Of a stretch of 54,402 nucleotides of DNA, positions 42,641 through 52,220 are shown piece after piece. Both the position numbers and the translations under genes were made by a program. The stretch's first letter is position 1. The number at the start of each line of letters is the position of its first letter. The DNA is from Hyphomicrobiales bacterium (GTDB taxonomy: Bacteria > Pseudomonadota > Alphaproteobacteria > Rhizobiales > Rhizobiaceae), in contig UBXM01000005.1 in NCBI GenBank assembly GCA_900469445.1, positions 1-54,402 on the forward strand. Reading direction: 5' to 3'. The notes under the pieces are model-generated. The model saw nothing but the letters and a program-made list of their open reading frames with translations. It did no database searches and was not told the origin of the DNA.

Positions 42641-43684
42641 ATGAAACAAGATATTGCGCTGCAACTCATCAATGTCGGTCGGTCATTCGGCATGACACCT
42701 GCCGTCAAGGGCATATCGATCGACATCGCCAAGGGCGAGGTCGTTTCACTCGTCGGTCATTCCGGCTGCGGCAAGTCCACGCTGTTGCGGATCATTGCAG
42801 GGGTGGAGACCGTCGATTCCGGTCAGGTGTTTCTGGATGGCCATGAGGTTGATGGCGGGCATTTCGTCGAGCCGGAAATGCGTGGCGTCGGTTTCGTCTT
42901 TCAGGATTACGCACTTTTCCCGCATCTGAGTGTCCGCGAGAATATCCTCTTTGGCCTCAGACGGCATAAGAAGGCGGAGGCCGTGGCCAATGCAGACGAG
43001 GTTATCCGCCGCATCGGGATAGAACACCTGCTCGACCGTTTCCCGCATACACTGTCGGGGGGAGAGCAGCAGCGTGTGGCGCTGGCAAGGGCGCTTGCGC
43101 CAAGGCCTGCCATCGTCCTCATGGATGAACCATTCTCCAATCTGGATCAGGGCTTGCGTGGGCAGGTACGTGCCGAGACATTGTCGCTGTTGAAGTCGCT
43201 CGACACGACCGTGATCATGGTAACCCATGATCCGCAGGAAGCGCTGTCGACGGGCGATCGCGTGGTGCTGATGCGGTCGGGTGAGATCGTTCAGGTCGGG
43301 TCCGGTTATGATCTTTATGATCGGCCGGAAAACGCCTATGCGGCCGATTTTTTCTGCATTTCAAACAAGGTTCCGGGTATCTGCAGGGAAGGCCGCATAG
43401 AGACCGCGATCGGAAATTTCATGCGGCCCGGAGGGGCGGCCGAAGACGGTTCCGCCATCATCCATATCCGGCCGCAGGCGATTTCGATTTCGCTCGACCG
43501 AGGCGACATTACAGCACGGGTGAAACAACGCGTGTTTCATGGGGAGACGGAGCATATTCTGCTGGCAGTCGATGGATTGGACACACCCTTGAGAGCAGTC
43601 GCCCTTGATCGCCTGCCGGAAGGGGTCGAGGTCGTGAGAATCTCCATCGCTCCTGAACGGGTGCTTGCCTTTGAATGCAATTAA
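42641..43684 (+). CDS. fbpC: ferric iron ABC transporter ATP-binding protein (FbpC type)
   Basis: A 347-residue ATPase. Walker A GHSGCGKST, Q-loop VFQDYALFPHLSVREN, signature LSGGEQQRVALARALAP, Walker B VLMDEPFSNLD and switch His in MVTHDPQEAL are all intact. A C-terminal regulatory TOBE-like domain (about 240-347) is present as in the Fbp/Pot class. The binding protein and fused permease genes follow on the same strand, giving an uncommon C-A-B order. The start at 42641 has GGGGGA upstream; an ATG 12 codons earlier is an alternative. Confidence 0.87.
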   Translation: MKQDIALQLINVGRSFGMTPAVKGISIDIAKGEVVSLVGHSGCGKSTLLRIIAGVETVDSGQVFLDGHEVDGGHFVEPEMRGVGFVFQDYALFPHLSVRENILFGLRRHKKAEAVANADEVIRRIGIEHLLDRFPHTLSGGEQQRVALARALAPRPAIVLMDEPFSNLDQGLRGQVRAETLSLLKSLDTTVIMVTHDPQEALSTGDRVVLMRSGEIVQVGSGYDLYDRPENAYAADFFCISNKVPGICREGRIETAIGNFMRPGGAAEDGSAIIHIRPQAISISLDRGDITARVKQRVFHGETEHILLAVDGLDTPLRAVALDRLPEGVEVVRISIAPERVLAFECN

Positions 43685-43811
43685 GGATTGCGGAGAAGGT
43701 CGTGAACTTGATAAAGTTTACGTGATGGGTATCCTTGGTTGAAAATTAAACTTGACCAGATGGCTCAAGAACTGCTGCAAGCATGACCTGTTCATTCCAT
43801 TGGAGGGGCTC

Positions 43812-44834
43812 ATGAACTCGCACACTTTCCTTACTTCCGCACTCCTGGCAACCTCGATGCTTGCGGCTCCGTCGCTTGCATCGGCCGCCGAGATCAACGT
43901 CTATACGACGCGCGAACCGGCTCTGATCGCGCCGCTTCTGGAAGCTTACACAAAGTCGACCGGAACGAAGGTCAACACGGTCTTCCTGAAGGACGGCATG
44001 GCTGAACGCGTTGCCTCCGAGGGCGCAAGCTCGCCGGCGGATATCCTGATGGCTGTCGATGCAGGCAATCTGGTCGATCTCGCCGAAAAGGGTGTGACAC
44101 AGCCGATTGAATCGTCGGTCCTGAACGGCGCAGTCCCGGCGGAACTGCGTGACGACAAGGGCCATTGGTTCGGCCTTTCCTATCGTGCCCGCGTGCTTTA
44201 CGCAGCCAAGGATCTCGACCTTGCGTCCTTCAATTACGAGGATCTGGCTGATCCGAAGTGGAAGGGCAAGGTTTGCATCCGGTCTGGCCAGCACCCCTAT
44301 AACACGGCGCTGTTTGCGGATTACATCGCCCATTACGGTGCGGAAGAAACCGAAAAGTGGTTGACCGGCGTCAAGGACAACCTGGCGCGCAAGGCAGCTG
44401 GCGGCGACCGCGATGCGGCCAAGGACATTCTCGGCGGCATTTGCGACATCGGCATCGCCAACTCCTACTATGTCGGCCTGATGAAGTCCGGCAAGGGCGG
44501 CGAAGAGCAGAAGACGTGGGCCGAAGCCATCAAGGTCGTGCTGCCGACGTTCAAGGACGGTGGTACCCAGGTGAATATCAGCGGTGCAGCCGTCGCGAAG
44601 AACTCGCCGAACAAGGCGGACGCCGTGAAATTCCTGGAATATCTCGTTTCAGACGAAGCCCAGAAAATCTATGCCGAAGCCAATTACGAATATCCGGTCA
44701 AGGCTGGCGTTGCTGCCGATCCGATCATCGCCGCCTTCGGCGAACTGAAGATCGACAACAAGCCGCTCTCCGAAATCGTCAGCCATCGCAAGCAGGCGAG
44801 TGAGCTGGTCGACAAGGTCGGCTTCGACAACTAA
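43812..44834 (+). CDS. fbpA: ferric iron ABC transporter substrate-binding protein (FbpA/AfuA type)
   Basis: A 340-residue periplasmic protein with a clear signal peptide (cut after LASAA). The mature start INVYTTREPALIAPLLEAY and the segments ADILMAVDAGNLVDLAEKG, SYRARVLYAAKDL and CDIGIANSYYVGLM are typical of ferric binding proteins, the last carrying the adjacent Tyr pair that ligates iron. GGAGG precedes the ATG. The 127-bp gap after fbpC may hold a separate promoter. A hairpin follows the stop. Confidence 0.92.
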   Translation: MNSHTFLTSALLATSMLAAPSLASAAEINVYTTREPALIAPLLEAYTKSTGTKVNTVFLKDGMAERVASEGASSPADILMAVDAGNLVDLAEKGVTQPIESSVLNGAVPAELRDDKGHWFGLSYRARVLYAAKDLDLASFNYEDLADPKWKGKVCIRSGQHPYNTALFADYIAHYGAEETEKWLTGVKDNLARKAAGGDRDAAKDILGGICDIGIANSYYVGLMKSGKGGEEQKTWAEAIKVVLPTFKDGGTQVNISGAAVAKNSPNKADAVKFLEYLVSDEAQKIYAEANYEYPVKAGVAADPIIAAFGELKIDNKPLSEIVSHRKQASELVDKVGFDN

Positions 44835-44844
44835 TAGCTTCCGG

Positions 44845-44869
44845 AGGCGCCCTGAAAACCGGGGCGCCT
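44845..44869 (+). terminator. attenuator-like hairpin between fbpA and fbpB
   Basis: AGGCGCCC and GGGCGCCT form a perfect 8-bp stem with loop TGAAAACCG and a short T-containing tail, 10 bp after the fbpA stop and 15 bp before fbpB. Such hairpins stabilise the binding-protein mRNA and reduce permease expression. Confidence 0.7.
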
Positions 44870-44884
44870 TCGATCTGCAATCTC

Positions 44885-46576
44885 ATGGATATTTCTATGC
44901 CTGCCAGCAAACCGGTCGCCGGCCCATCGGTCGTCAGTCAGGCCGGTCGTTCCGGCAGAAACTGGGTGGCTCTCTCTGCGCTTGCTGCGCTGATTGTCCT
45001 GTTGCCTGTCGCGGGTCTGGCTCTGGAGGCTCTGAAAGGCTCCAGCGGCCTATGGGCGCATCTTTTTTCCAGCATTCTGCCGGTCGCCTTGGTCGATACG
45101 GTTATCCTGCTCATCGGGGTGGGCGTCGTCACTGCGGTGATTGGTACCACCACGGCCTGGCTGGTGACGGCCTATGATTTTCCCGGGCGACGCATGCTCC
45201 AATGGGCGTTGCTTCTGCCGCTCGCCGTGCCGACCTACATCATCGCCTATGCCTATCTCGACATCCTGCATCCGATCGGCTCCGTTCAAGGCGCGATCCG
45301 CTGGGTGCTGGGTTACGAGACGCCGCGGCAGTTCCGACTGCCGGATATCCGGTCGATGACGGGCTGCATCCTGCTTCTCGGTTTCGTGCTCTATCCCTAC
45401 GTCTACATACCGACGCGGGCGATGTTTCTCACCCAATCCGGCAATCTCGTCGATGCGGCCCGAACGCTCGGTATTTCCCGTCGCGAGGTCTTCTGGCGTG
45501 TCGCCTTGCCTTTGGCGCGGCCGGCTGTTGCGATCGGCATTGCGCTTGCCCTGATGGAAACGCTGAACGATGTCGGTGCAGCCGAGTTCCTCGGTGTGCG
45601 AACCATGACGGTATCGATCTACACGACATGGATCACCCGCACCGACCTGCCCGGCGCCTCGCAGATCGCGCTTGCACTGCTGCTGATCGTGGTAGCGCTT
45701 GTCGGGTTGGAGCGCTGGGCGCGGCGGAGGCAGCGTTATGCGACGGATGCCCGGCGTAGCCGGGGGCTTACGCCGCAAAAAGTGACGCCTTTGAAAGGCC
45801 TGCTGTTTCTTTTCGCCGGGTCGCTTCCCATCCTGCTCGGCTTTGTCGCACCGGCGCTCTACCTGACCACCGAGGCGTGGAAACGCTACCAGTTCGCCGG
45901 CCTTTCCTCTCGCCTTCTCGGTGAGGCGATCAGTACGATCACGATCGCGACCCTTGCGACCGTGGTAACCGTCGCCCTCGGGCTGGTTGTCGCCTATGCC
46001 ACCCGCCTGCGTCCCGGCAAGACATCGGCTTTTCTGCTTCGCCTTTCGACCATCGGTTATGCAGCGCCGGGAACCGTTGTCGCCATCGGTGTGCTGATCG
46101 TGCTTGCCGGCTTCGACCGCCTCATCGACCGCACGGCGCTCGACTGGTTCGGTGTCTCGACCGGCCTGCTGTTCATGGGCTCCGGCGCGGCTGTCGTTTA
46201 CGCGCTGACGGTGCGTTTTCTGGCGATCTCGGTCGGGGGTATCGAAGCCGGGCTGTCGCGGATTCCCCTGTCGCTTGACCATGCGTCCCGCACGCTCGGG
46301 CAGTCAACCGCGGGAACCTTCCGCCATGTGCATCTGCCGCTGTCGAAGGCTGCGATCTCGGCCGCAGCACTTCTGGTTTTCGTCGATTGCATCAAGGAAC
46401 TGCCGGCGACGTTGCTTCTGCGGCCGCTCAATGTCGAAACCTTCGCCACCCATCTTTATGGCGAGGCGGCGAGGGGAACCTATGAGGAAGCATCTATCGC
46501 AGCGCTTGCCATCGTCGCGATCAGTATCCTGCCCGTCATCCTTTTATCGAGAGTTGGGACCGCCGGGCGAGGCTAG
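44885..46576 (+). CDS. fbpB: ferric iron ABC transporter permease, fused double domain (FbpB type)
   Basis: A 563-residue membrane protein consisting of two fused BPD_transp_1 permease domains, each with about six segments. Coupling-loop EAA motifs occur twice: DAARTLGISRREVFWRVALP (about residue 195) and the region HASRTLGQSTAGTFRHVHLP (about 475). This double arrangement is characteristic of the Fbp/Sfu/Afu ferric iron family. It ends 14 bp from the convergent lactonase gene stop. Confidence 0.92.
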   Translation: MDISMPASKPVAGPSVVSQAGRSGRNWVALSALAALIVLLPVAGLALEALKGSSGLWAHLFSSILPVALVDTVILLIGVGVVTAVIGTTTAWLVTAYDFPGRRMLQWALLLPLAVPTYIIAYAYLDILHPIGSVQGAIRWVLGYETPRQFRLPDIRSMTGCILLLGFVLYPYVYIPTRAMFLTQSGNLVDAARTLGISRREVFWRVALPLARPAVAIGIALALMETLNDVGAAEFLGVRTMTVSIYTTWITRTDLPGASQIALALLLIVVALVGLERWARRRQRYATDARRSRGLTPQKVTPLKGLLFLFAGSLPILLGFVAPALYLTTEAWKRYQFAGLSSRLLGEAISTITIATLATVVTVALGLVVAYATRLRPGKTSAFLLRLSTIGYAAPGTVVAIGVLIVLAGFDRLIDRTALDWFGVSTGLLFMGSGAAVVYALTVRFLAISVGGIEAGLSRIPLSLDHASRTLGQSTAGTFRHVHLPLSKAAISAAALLVFVDCIKELPATLLLRPLNVETFATHLYGEAARGTYEEASIAALAIVAISILPVILLSRVGTAGRG

Positions 46577-46590
46577 GCACCCCGAGGATT

Positions 46591-47508
46591 TCAACCGAGT
46601 GTCGTTCCGATCGTTGCCGTATAGATGGCATAAAGCGATCTGGTGGCGGTGATGAACAGCCGGTTGCGCCTCGGTCCGCCGAAGGTGACATTTGCCACCG
46701 TCTGCGGGATCAGGATCTTGCCGAGCAGTTTGCCATCGGGACCAAAGCAATGCACGCCATCGCCGGCGCTGGTCCAGATGTTGCCGTAGATATCGACGCG
46801 GAAACCGTCCGGCAGACCATTGTCGATGGTGCAATGTTCGCTGCTGTTAACAAGCGTGCGGCCATCGATGACGTCAAAGGCACGGATATGACGCGGCCGT
46901 TCGGGGTCGTGGCTCGAGGATGAATCCGCGACATAGAGAATGCTCTCATCCGGCGAGAAGGCGAGGCCGTTCGGCTGGCCGAAATCGGTCACGACGGCTT
47001 CGATAGCGCCGGTTTCCGGATCGAGCCTATAAACGTTGCGTGTTTCCTGCTCGGGCTCGGCGCGATAACCCTCGTAATTTGACATGATGCCGTAGGTCGG
47101 GTCGGTGAACCAGATGCTGCCGTCTGAACGGACGACCACATCGTTCGGCGAGTTCAGCCTTTTTCCCTGATAGCTGTTGGCCAGCACGGTGATCGAGCCG
47201 TCGATTTCGGTGCGGGTAACGCGACGGGTTCCATGTTCGCAGGTCACGAGCCGCCCCTGGCGGTCGCGGGTATTGCCGTTGGAGAAATTGGATGGGCTGC
47301 GGAAGGTCGATACGCCGCCACCCTCGACCCAGCGCAACATCCGCTCATTGGGATTGTCGCTCCAGATCAGGCAGCCGAGATCGGAAAACCAGACAGGCCC
47401 TTCCGCCCAACGGCATTCCGAATAAAGCTCATCCAACGGCGACGACGGGACGATCAAAAACCGGAAGCGGTCGTCATGGATTTCGTAGAGGGATTGGGTC
47501 TGTGACAT
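46591..47508 (-). CDS. SMP-30/gluconolactonase family protein
   Basis: A 305-residue six-bladed beta-propeller lactonase. The metal ligands expected for the family appear in order: Glu36 in AEGPVW, Asn in LNSPNDVVVRSDG, and the later FGQPNGLAFSPDES and LYVADSS segments. It would hydrolyse a sugar lactone in the cytoplasm. It is the last gene of the minus-strand sugar transporter operon, starting 39 bp after the permease stop, so the imported sugar is probably oxidised to a lactone. Confidence 0.9.
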   Translation of the reverse strand: MSQTQSLYEIHDDRFRFLIVPSSPLDELYSECRWAEGPVWFSDLGCLIWSDNPNERMLRWVEGGGVSTFRSPSNFSNGNTRDRQGRLVTCEHGTRRVTRTEIDGSITVLANSYQGKRLNSPNDVVVRSDGSIWFTDPTYGIMSNYEGYRAEPEQETRNVYRLDPETGAIEAVVTDFGQPNGLAFSPDESILYVADSSSSHDPERPRHIRAFDVIDGRTLVNSSEHCTIDNGLPDGFRVDIYGNIWTSAGDGVHCFGPDGKLLGKILIPQTVANVTFGGPRRNRLFITATRSLYAIYTATIGTTLG

Positions 47509-47547
47509 GGCCTTGCGTCCGGTTGATGTTGTTTTGATTGTCGCGGG

Positions 47548-48495
47548 CTAACGGAGGGATTGCCGCCCGCCCGCAAGCAGGATCACGGCAATGATGATGA
47601 GCCCGGTGAGAATGAGGCGGAAACCGGCCCCGAAGCCGTAGGTATTGAGCATCGATACGACCAGGAACATGAAAAGCGAGGCACCCCATATGCCGGGAAT
47701 GTTGGAATTGCCGCCGGCGACCGCCGTACCGCCGATGACGACGACGGCGATCGACATCAGCAGATATTCGGAACCCATATTCAGTGCCGCACCGCCAGAA
47801 AAGCTCGCCAGCAGATAACCGCAGACGGAAGCAAGCACCGCGCAAAGCATGTAGGTGACGAGCCGCGTACCATCGACCGGGATGCCGGCCATGCGGGCGG
47901 CAAAGGTGCTCTGGCCGATCGCCGAAATCCAGCGTCCGTAAATGGACTTTTCCAGCAGGATCCAGGCGATCACCGAAAGGATCAGCGCCACCAGAGCGAC
48001 ATTCGGGATGCCGAACAGACCGGATGTGGCGAAATTCGCCAGCGTTTCCGGTGGTTTGATCCGCAGGCCGCGATTGCTCCAGATCGCCACCGACTGGACG
48101 ATGAAACTCATCGAAAGCGTGGCGATGATCGGCGGAATGCGCAACGCCTTGATCAATACGTAGTTGCCGAGCCCGATGATCAGGCCGATGCCGATCGAGG
48201 CGAGAAGCCCGACAAGGATCATGCCGTCCTGTACGTCCATCAGCTTCAGCGCCAGGGTACCCGAGAGGGTCATGGTAGCTGGCACAGAAAGATCGATATT
48301 GCCGGGTCCAAGCGTGATGACGAACATCTGGCCGATACCGACGACAACCGAAAAGGCGGCAAAGGTGAGAGCGGCTTGCGACAGGCCGAAGGAGCTTGCC
48401 CCGCCGGTGAAGAGCACGGTGACGACCCAGACGATAATGGTGGCGGCAAAGGACCAGATCCACGGTTTTGCCATCAGAAAGCGATGCAGGGTCAT
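47548..48495 (-). CDS. sugar ABC transporter permease (RbsC family, second)
   Basis: A 315-residue permease with about nine to ten segments and the BPD_transp_2 hallmarks VITLGPGNIDLSVPATMTL, IIATLSMSFIVQSVAIW and the late GGTAVAGGNSNIPG. Its ATG overlaps the stop of the other permease (ATGA). It forms a heterodimeric channel with it. Confidence 0.9.
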   Translation of the reverse strand: MTLHRFLMAKPWIWSFAATIIVWVVTVLFTGGASSFGLSQAALTFAAFSVVVGIGQMFVITLGPGNIDLSVPATMTLSGTLALKLMDVQDGMILVGLLASIGIGLIIGLGNYVLIKALRIPPIIATLSMSFIVQSVAIWSNRGLRIKPPETLANFATSGLFGIPNVALVALILSVIAWILLEKSIYGRWISAIGQSTFAARMAGIPVDGTRLVTYMLCAVLASVCGYLLASFSGGAALNMGSEYLLMSIAVVVIGGTAVAGGNSNIPGIWGASLFMFLVVSMLNTYGFGAGFRLILTGLIIIAVILLAGGRQSLR

Positions 48496-49433
48496 TGGCT
48501 CTTCTCCCGTTTTTCGAGACGGTTGAGGGCAAGGCGCAGGGCCAGGACGACGATCAGGATGGCGCCCTGGGCACCGATCTGCCAGTCGGGCGAAATGCGC
48601 ATGAAGGACAGGAAGGATCCGGCAAGCGTCAGGGTCAGCGCACCGATCACCGCGCCGATCGGCGAGACCTTTCCGCCGACAAACTGGCCGCCGCCGAGAA
48701 TGACACCGGCAATCGACAGCAGTGTGTATCGTAGCGCGATATTGGCATCGGCGGATGTGGTGAGCCCGACAAGGGCGATGCCGGAAAGGATGGCGAAAAA
48801 ACCTGCCAGCGCATAAGTGGCCGCACGGATGCCGATCACCGACCAGCCGGCCCGTTCGACCGAGCGGTCATTGCCGCCGACGCCGCGCATCAGCACGCCG
48901 AAGGACGAGCGCATGACGATGTAATGGGTAACGGCGGCAATCAGGATGCTGGCGACGATCGCCATCGGCACGAGCGGCGGTTTTGCCGTCATGACCCACC
49001 TGGCCCAGGTCGGCGCGGTACCGCCGGGTGAGGGGAGGATCAGCACCGCAAGCCCGCCCCAGACAAAGCTCATGCCGAGCGTGACGACGATAGACGGCAG
49101 GCCGCGTATATGGATGACGACACCGATGATGGCATAGGCGGCGATCGCCCCCAGAAAGATCAGGATGCCCAATACCGGCGACGATTGCAGGAAAGTGGCG
49201 GCGACACAGGCACAGAAACTGACGAATGTGCCCATCGACAGATCAAGGTCATTGACCGACATGATCAGCATCTGTGCAATCGTCGCAAGCGCGATGGGGA
49301 CTGCCAGATTGAACAGCAGGTTCAAACCTGTATAGCTCATGGCGCGCGGCTGCATGTAGAAGACCGCGGCAAGCAGCAGCACCAGTGAAACGGCGGGAAT
49401 GATCAGGCGGATCGTGCCGGAAGAGAGTTTCAT
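48492..49433 (-). CDS. sugar ABC transporter permease (RbsC family, first)
   Basis: A 313-residue homologue with SVNDLDLSMGTFVSFCACV, SIVVTLGMSFVWGGLAVL and the late LGGGQFVGGKVSPIG. The start at 49433 overlaps the ATPase stop (ATGA); the upstream in-frame extension reads into the ATPase gene. Two different RbsC-type permeases in one operon resemble the YtfT/YjfF galactofuranose system. Confidence 0.9.
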   Translation of the reverse strand: MKLSSGTIRLIIPAVSLVLLLAAVFYMQPRAMSYTGLNLLFNLAVPIALATIAQMLIMSVNDLDLSMGTFVSFCACVAATFLQSSPVLGILIFLGAIAAYAIIGVVIHIRGLPSIVVTLGMSFVWGGLAVLILPSPGGTAPTWARWVMTAKPPLVPMAIVASILIAAVTHYIVMRSSFGVLMRGVGGNDRSVERAGWSVIGIRAATYALAGFFAILSGIALVGLTTSADANIALRYTLLSIAGVILGGGQFVGGKVSPIGAVIGALTLTLAGSFLSFMRISPDWQIGAQGAILIVVLALRLALNRLEKREKSQ

Positions 49434-50890
49434 GCCGCGTCTCCTTCGTGGAACGACGCCGCAAGCACGTTCTTTTCGGTAATCTCTTCGCCGACGAGCT
49501 CGGCTGCTATTGCGCCGTTCCGGAAGACGTAAACCCTGTCGCAAAGGCGAATTTCGTCCATTTCCGTCGAATACCAGATGAAGGTCCGGCCGTTGGCCGC
49601 CTCTGAACGCAGGATCTCGTAGACTTCCTGCTTGGTGCCGATATCGACGCCGCGCATCGGATCATCCATCAGCACGGTCGTTGCCGTGGTTGCCAGAGCC
49701 CGGGCGAACAGCACCTTCTGCTGGTTGCCGCCGGAAAGAGACAGGATGCGGTTGTGCATATCGGGCGTGCGGATCTCGATCCGCTTTTTCCAGCCTGCGC
49801 CGAGTTCGTCTTCGCGTCCGCGATCGACCATCCGATTGGAGGAAAGCTGGCCGAGTGAGGCAATGCTCAGGTTTTTCAGAATGCTCCAGAGCGGAAACGT
49901 GCCGTTGAGGCTGCGGTCGCCAGCCACGAAGGCGATCTCGCGTTTCTGTGTCGGCCACCAGTTGCTGTTACGGTCAAGATAGAGGTCGAGCAGCGCTTCC
50001 GTCTGGCCATGGCCGCCGAGGCCGGCAAGGCCGATCATCTCGCCACGATAGGCTTGAAAAGAAAGACCATGGCCGCGCCGTGGCGGCATGGACAGGACCG
50101 CTGCACCGGATTTCGCGGCGGCGGCGCGAGCAAATTCCTGCTCGCGCACGACATTGCCCATCGCCTCGACAAGGCTGCGGGTGTTGAACTCGGACGCCAT
50201 GCGATCGGCGACCACGCGTCCATCCTTCATCACCACGATACGGTCGGATGTGGAGAGGATTTCACCAAGGATATGCGAAATCAGCAGGACGGAACCGCCC
50301 TGGGCGACGAATTTGCGGATATAGGCCATGAGCTGAGCCGCAAGGCCCGCATCCAGCGAAGAGGTGGGTTCGTCGAGGATGACGAGCTTGGGCCTTTTGT
50401 CGATACCGGCAAAGCTGATGGCGATCTCGACCATCTGCCGTTCGGCGATGGAAAGATCATCGATGCTCAGATCGCAATCGATCGAATGGCCGGGAAAAAT
50501 CTCGCGCAGCTGGGTTTCGACAAGCGAAAGCGCGCGACCGCGCCAGTTCCAGCCTTTCAGTTCCGCATGCATGATCCGGGCGTTTTCGCCGACCGTCAGG
50601 TTCGGGCAGAGCGACAGCTCCTGAAAAACGCAGCGCACGCCATTGGCCCGTGCGGCGGATATGCCGTGGGTTTCGTTGCCGCTATAGCTCAAGGACCCGT
50701 CATGCGGGCTCAGGCCCCCATTGATGACATTGACGATGGTCGACTTGCCGGCGCCGTTATGCCCGACCAGACCGATACATTCGCCGGCATGGATGACGAG
50801 GTCGGCTCCGTCGAGCGCCTTGACGGCCCCGAACGTTACCTTGATGCCGCGCGCGGCCACAACCTCTTCTCGCTTCAAGGTTTCCGTCAT
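49430..50890 (-). CDS. sugar ABC transporter ATP-binding protein, double domain (RbsA/MglA type)
   Basis: A 486-residue protein with two ATPase domains. The first has Walker A GHNGAGKST, signature-region LSIAERQMVEIAISF and Walker B LVILDEPTSSLD. The second lacks a proper Walker A (GLAGLGGHGQTEALL), which is common in this family, keeps LSGGNQQKVLFARAL, but has VLMDDPMRGVDIG, that is Asp where the catalytic Glu is usual. So only the first site looks fully competent. The start at 50890 is an ATG with a weak ribosome site; a TTG nine codons upstream is an alternative. Confidence 0.9.
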   Translation of the reverse strand: MTETLKREEVVAARGIKVTFGAVKALDGADLVIHAGECIGLVGHNGAGKSTIVNVINGGLSPHDGSLSYSGNETHGISAARANGVRCVFQELSLCPNLTVGENARIMHAELKGWNWRGRALSLVETQLREIFPGHSIDCDLSIDDLSIAERQMVEIAISFAGIDKRPKLVILDEPTSSLDAGLAAQLMAYIRKFVAQGGSVLLISHILGEILSTSDRIVVMKDGRVVADRMASEFNTRSLVEAMGNVVREQEFARAAAAKSGAAVLSMPPRRGHGLSFQAYRGEMIGLAGLGGHGQTEALLDLYLDRNSNWWPTQKREIAFVAGDRSLNGTFPLWSILKNLSIASLGQLSSNRMVDRGREDELGAGWKKRIEIRTPDMHNRILSLSGGNQQKVLFARALATTATTVLMDDPMRGVDIGTKQEVYEILRSEAANGRTFIWYSTEMDEIRLCDRVYVFRNGAIAAELVGEEITEKNVLAASFHEGDAA

Positions 50891-50973
50891 GCAATCGCTA
50901 TTGTTTTGTAATGGCAAAGCTCATGCCGGGACGCGGCGGACAAGGCCGCGCCCCGGGCACTCGGGAGGCGACG

Positions 50974-51981
50974 CTACTTGGCGTCGATTACCTTCTGGGC
51001 GTCTTCGAGCGAATATTCGACATTCGCCACGCCACCCTTCTGGGTGTTCTTGAGACTGTCTTCCAGGCTTGCCTGATCGATGCTGAGGAACGGCACGACG
51101 AGGTCCTTCTTGACCTCCTTGCCATCGAGGATCTGCTGCGCCACCCAGAACGCAAGTGTCGAGACGCCGGGCGCGATCGACACCGACATGGTCTCGTAAC
51201 CGTCCTTGTCCTTCTGTTGCTTCCACCAGACGAGTTCGTCTTCGCGGTTGCCCATGACGATCGTCGGGGTCGGGCGCTTGGCGGCGGCGAAGGCCTGAGC
51301 GGCGCCATAACCGTCGCCACCCTGGGTGACGACGGCCGCCACTTCCGGCAGGCTTGGCAGGATGCCGGCGACCGCACGCTGGGCCACGTCCTGCGCCCAG
51401 TCACCATTGACCGAGCCGACGATCTTGAACTGCGGGTTCTTGGCAACGCCGGCTGCGATACCGGCATGGATCTCGTCATCGACCGATACGCCGGCAAGGC
51501 CGCGGATTTCGAGCAGATTTCCGCCCTGCGGCAGTTTTTTGGCGAGATAATCGATCTGGCTTTCGCCCATCTTCTTGAAGTCGACGGCAATGCGCCAGGC
51601 GCAAGGTTCGGTGACGACGCCGTCAAAGGAGACGACCGTGATACCGGCATCGCAGGCTTCCTTGATCGCGCCGTTGAGCGCAGTGGGGGATGCGGCATTG
51701 ATGACGATCGCGTCATAACCCTGCAGGATCATGTTCTGAATCTGGGCGGCCTGTTCGGTCGCCTGGTTTTCGGCAGTGGTGAACGGGTCGGCTGCTGCCA
51801 CCACACCCTTGGAGACGGCGTCCTTGGTGATCTTGTCCCAGCTCGTCAGCATTGCCTGACGCCAGGAATTTCCGGCATAATTGTTCGACAGCGCGATCTT
51901 CTTCGAAGATGTATCGGCGAGCGCCGGCCCGCACAGGCACGCGAGTGCGACGGATGCTGCAAGCATCGTTCTCATGGTCAT
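50974..51981 (-). CDS. sugar ABC transporter substrate-binding protein (periplasmic-binding 4 family)
   Basis: A 335-residue periplasmic protein with a signal peptide (TMLAASVALACLCGPALA). The ribose/galactose-binding fold shows IALSNNYAGNSWRQAML, YDAIVINAASPTALNGAI, GITVVSFDGVV and VVTQGGDGYGAAQAF. GGGAGGAAATC precedes the ATG at 51981. It leads the operon of ATPase, two permeases and lactonase. The sugar is not identified; the YtfQ-like system layout suggests a furanose or an oxidisable hexose. Confidence 0.92.
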   Translation of the reverse strand: MTMRTMLAASVALACLCGPALADTSSKKIALSNNYAGNSWRQAMLTSWDKITKDAVSKGVVAAADPFTTAENQATEQAAQIQNMILQGYDAIVINAASPTALNGAIKEACDAGITVVSFDGVVTEPCAWRIAVDFKKMGESQIDYLAKKLPQGGNLLEIRGLAGVSVDDEIHAGIAAGVAKNPQFKIVGSVNGDWAQDVAQRAVAGILPSLPEVAAVVTQGGDGYGAAQAFAAAKRPTPTIVMGNREDELVWWKQQKDKDGYETMSVSIAPGVSTLAFWVAQQILDGKEVKKDLVVPFLSIDQASLEDSLKNTQKGGVANVEYSLEDAQKVIDAK

Positions 51982-52051
51982 GATTTCCTCCCAAGCTCCC
52001 TGATCCATCTCCGGGCCGCTCCTCAACGGTGATCCGGAGATAATGATTGCC

Positions 52052-52070
52052 CTGAGCCCCTTTTGCTCAG
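52052..52070. promoter_or_regulatory. hairpin in the divergent sugar-transporter/kinase region
   Basis: CTGAGC-CCCTTTT-GCTCAG, a perfect 6-bp stem, lies 70 bp upstream of the sugar-binding protein start. On the minus strand it would be in the leader or promoter. It could be an operator or leader structure. Confidence 0.35.
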
Positions 52071-52147
52071 TAGATCGAGGATGGAGGAGTTTCTTGACAA
52101 AGTACAGGCGCATCCAAGCAAGCTTTCTGCGGACTTACGCGCAAAAT

Positions 52148-52163
52148 CTGCGGGTTCCCGCAG
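52148..52163. promoter_or_regulatory. palindrome CTGCGGG-TT-CCCGCAG
   Basis: A perfect 7-bp inverted repeat with a 2-bp centre, 57 bp upstream of the GAF kinase start and 166 bp from the sugar operon start. It is a good candidate binding site for a dimeric regulator serving one or both sides. A TATATAA box-like sequence lies 28 bp to its right. Confidence 0.5.
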
Positions 52164-52220
52164 GACAGGAAAGCAAAGGCGGCGCTTATATAAAGATCAG
52201 GACTTGGAGGAGGTCCGCCC

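Noticed and set aside
45050..46282. A 410-codon minus-strand frame over fbpB
   Set aside because: Antisense shadow of the double permease gene, highly charged and without domain signals.
47560..48816. A 418-codon plus-strand frame over the sugar permeases
   Set aside because: Antisense to two overlapping permease genes; composition rich in Asp, Gly and Arg is typical of a shadow frame.
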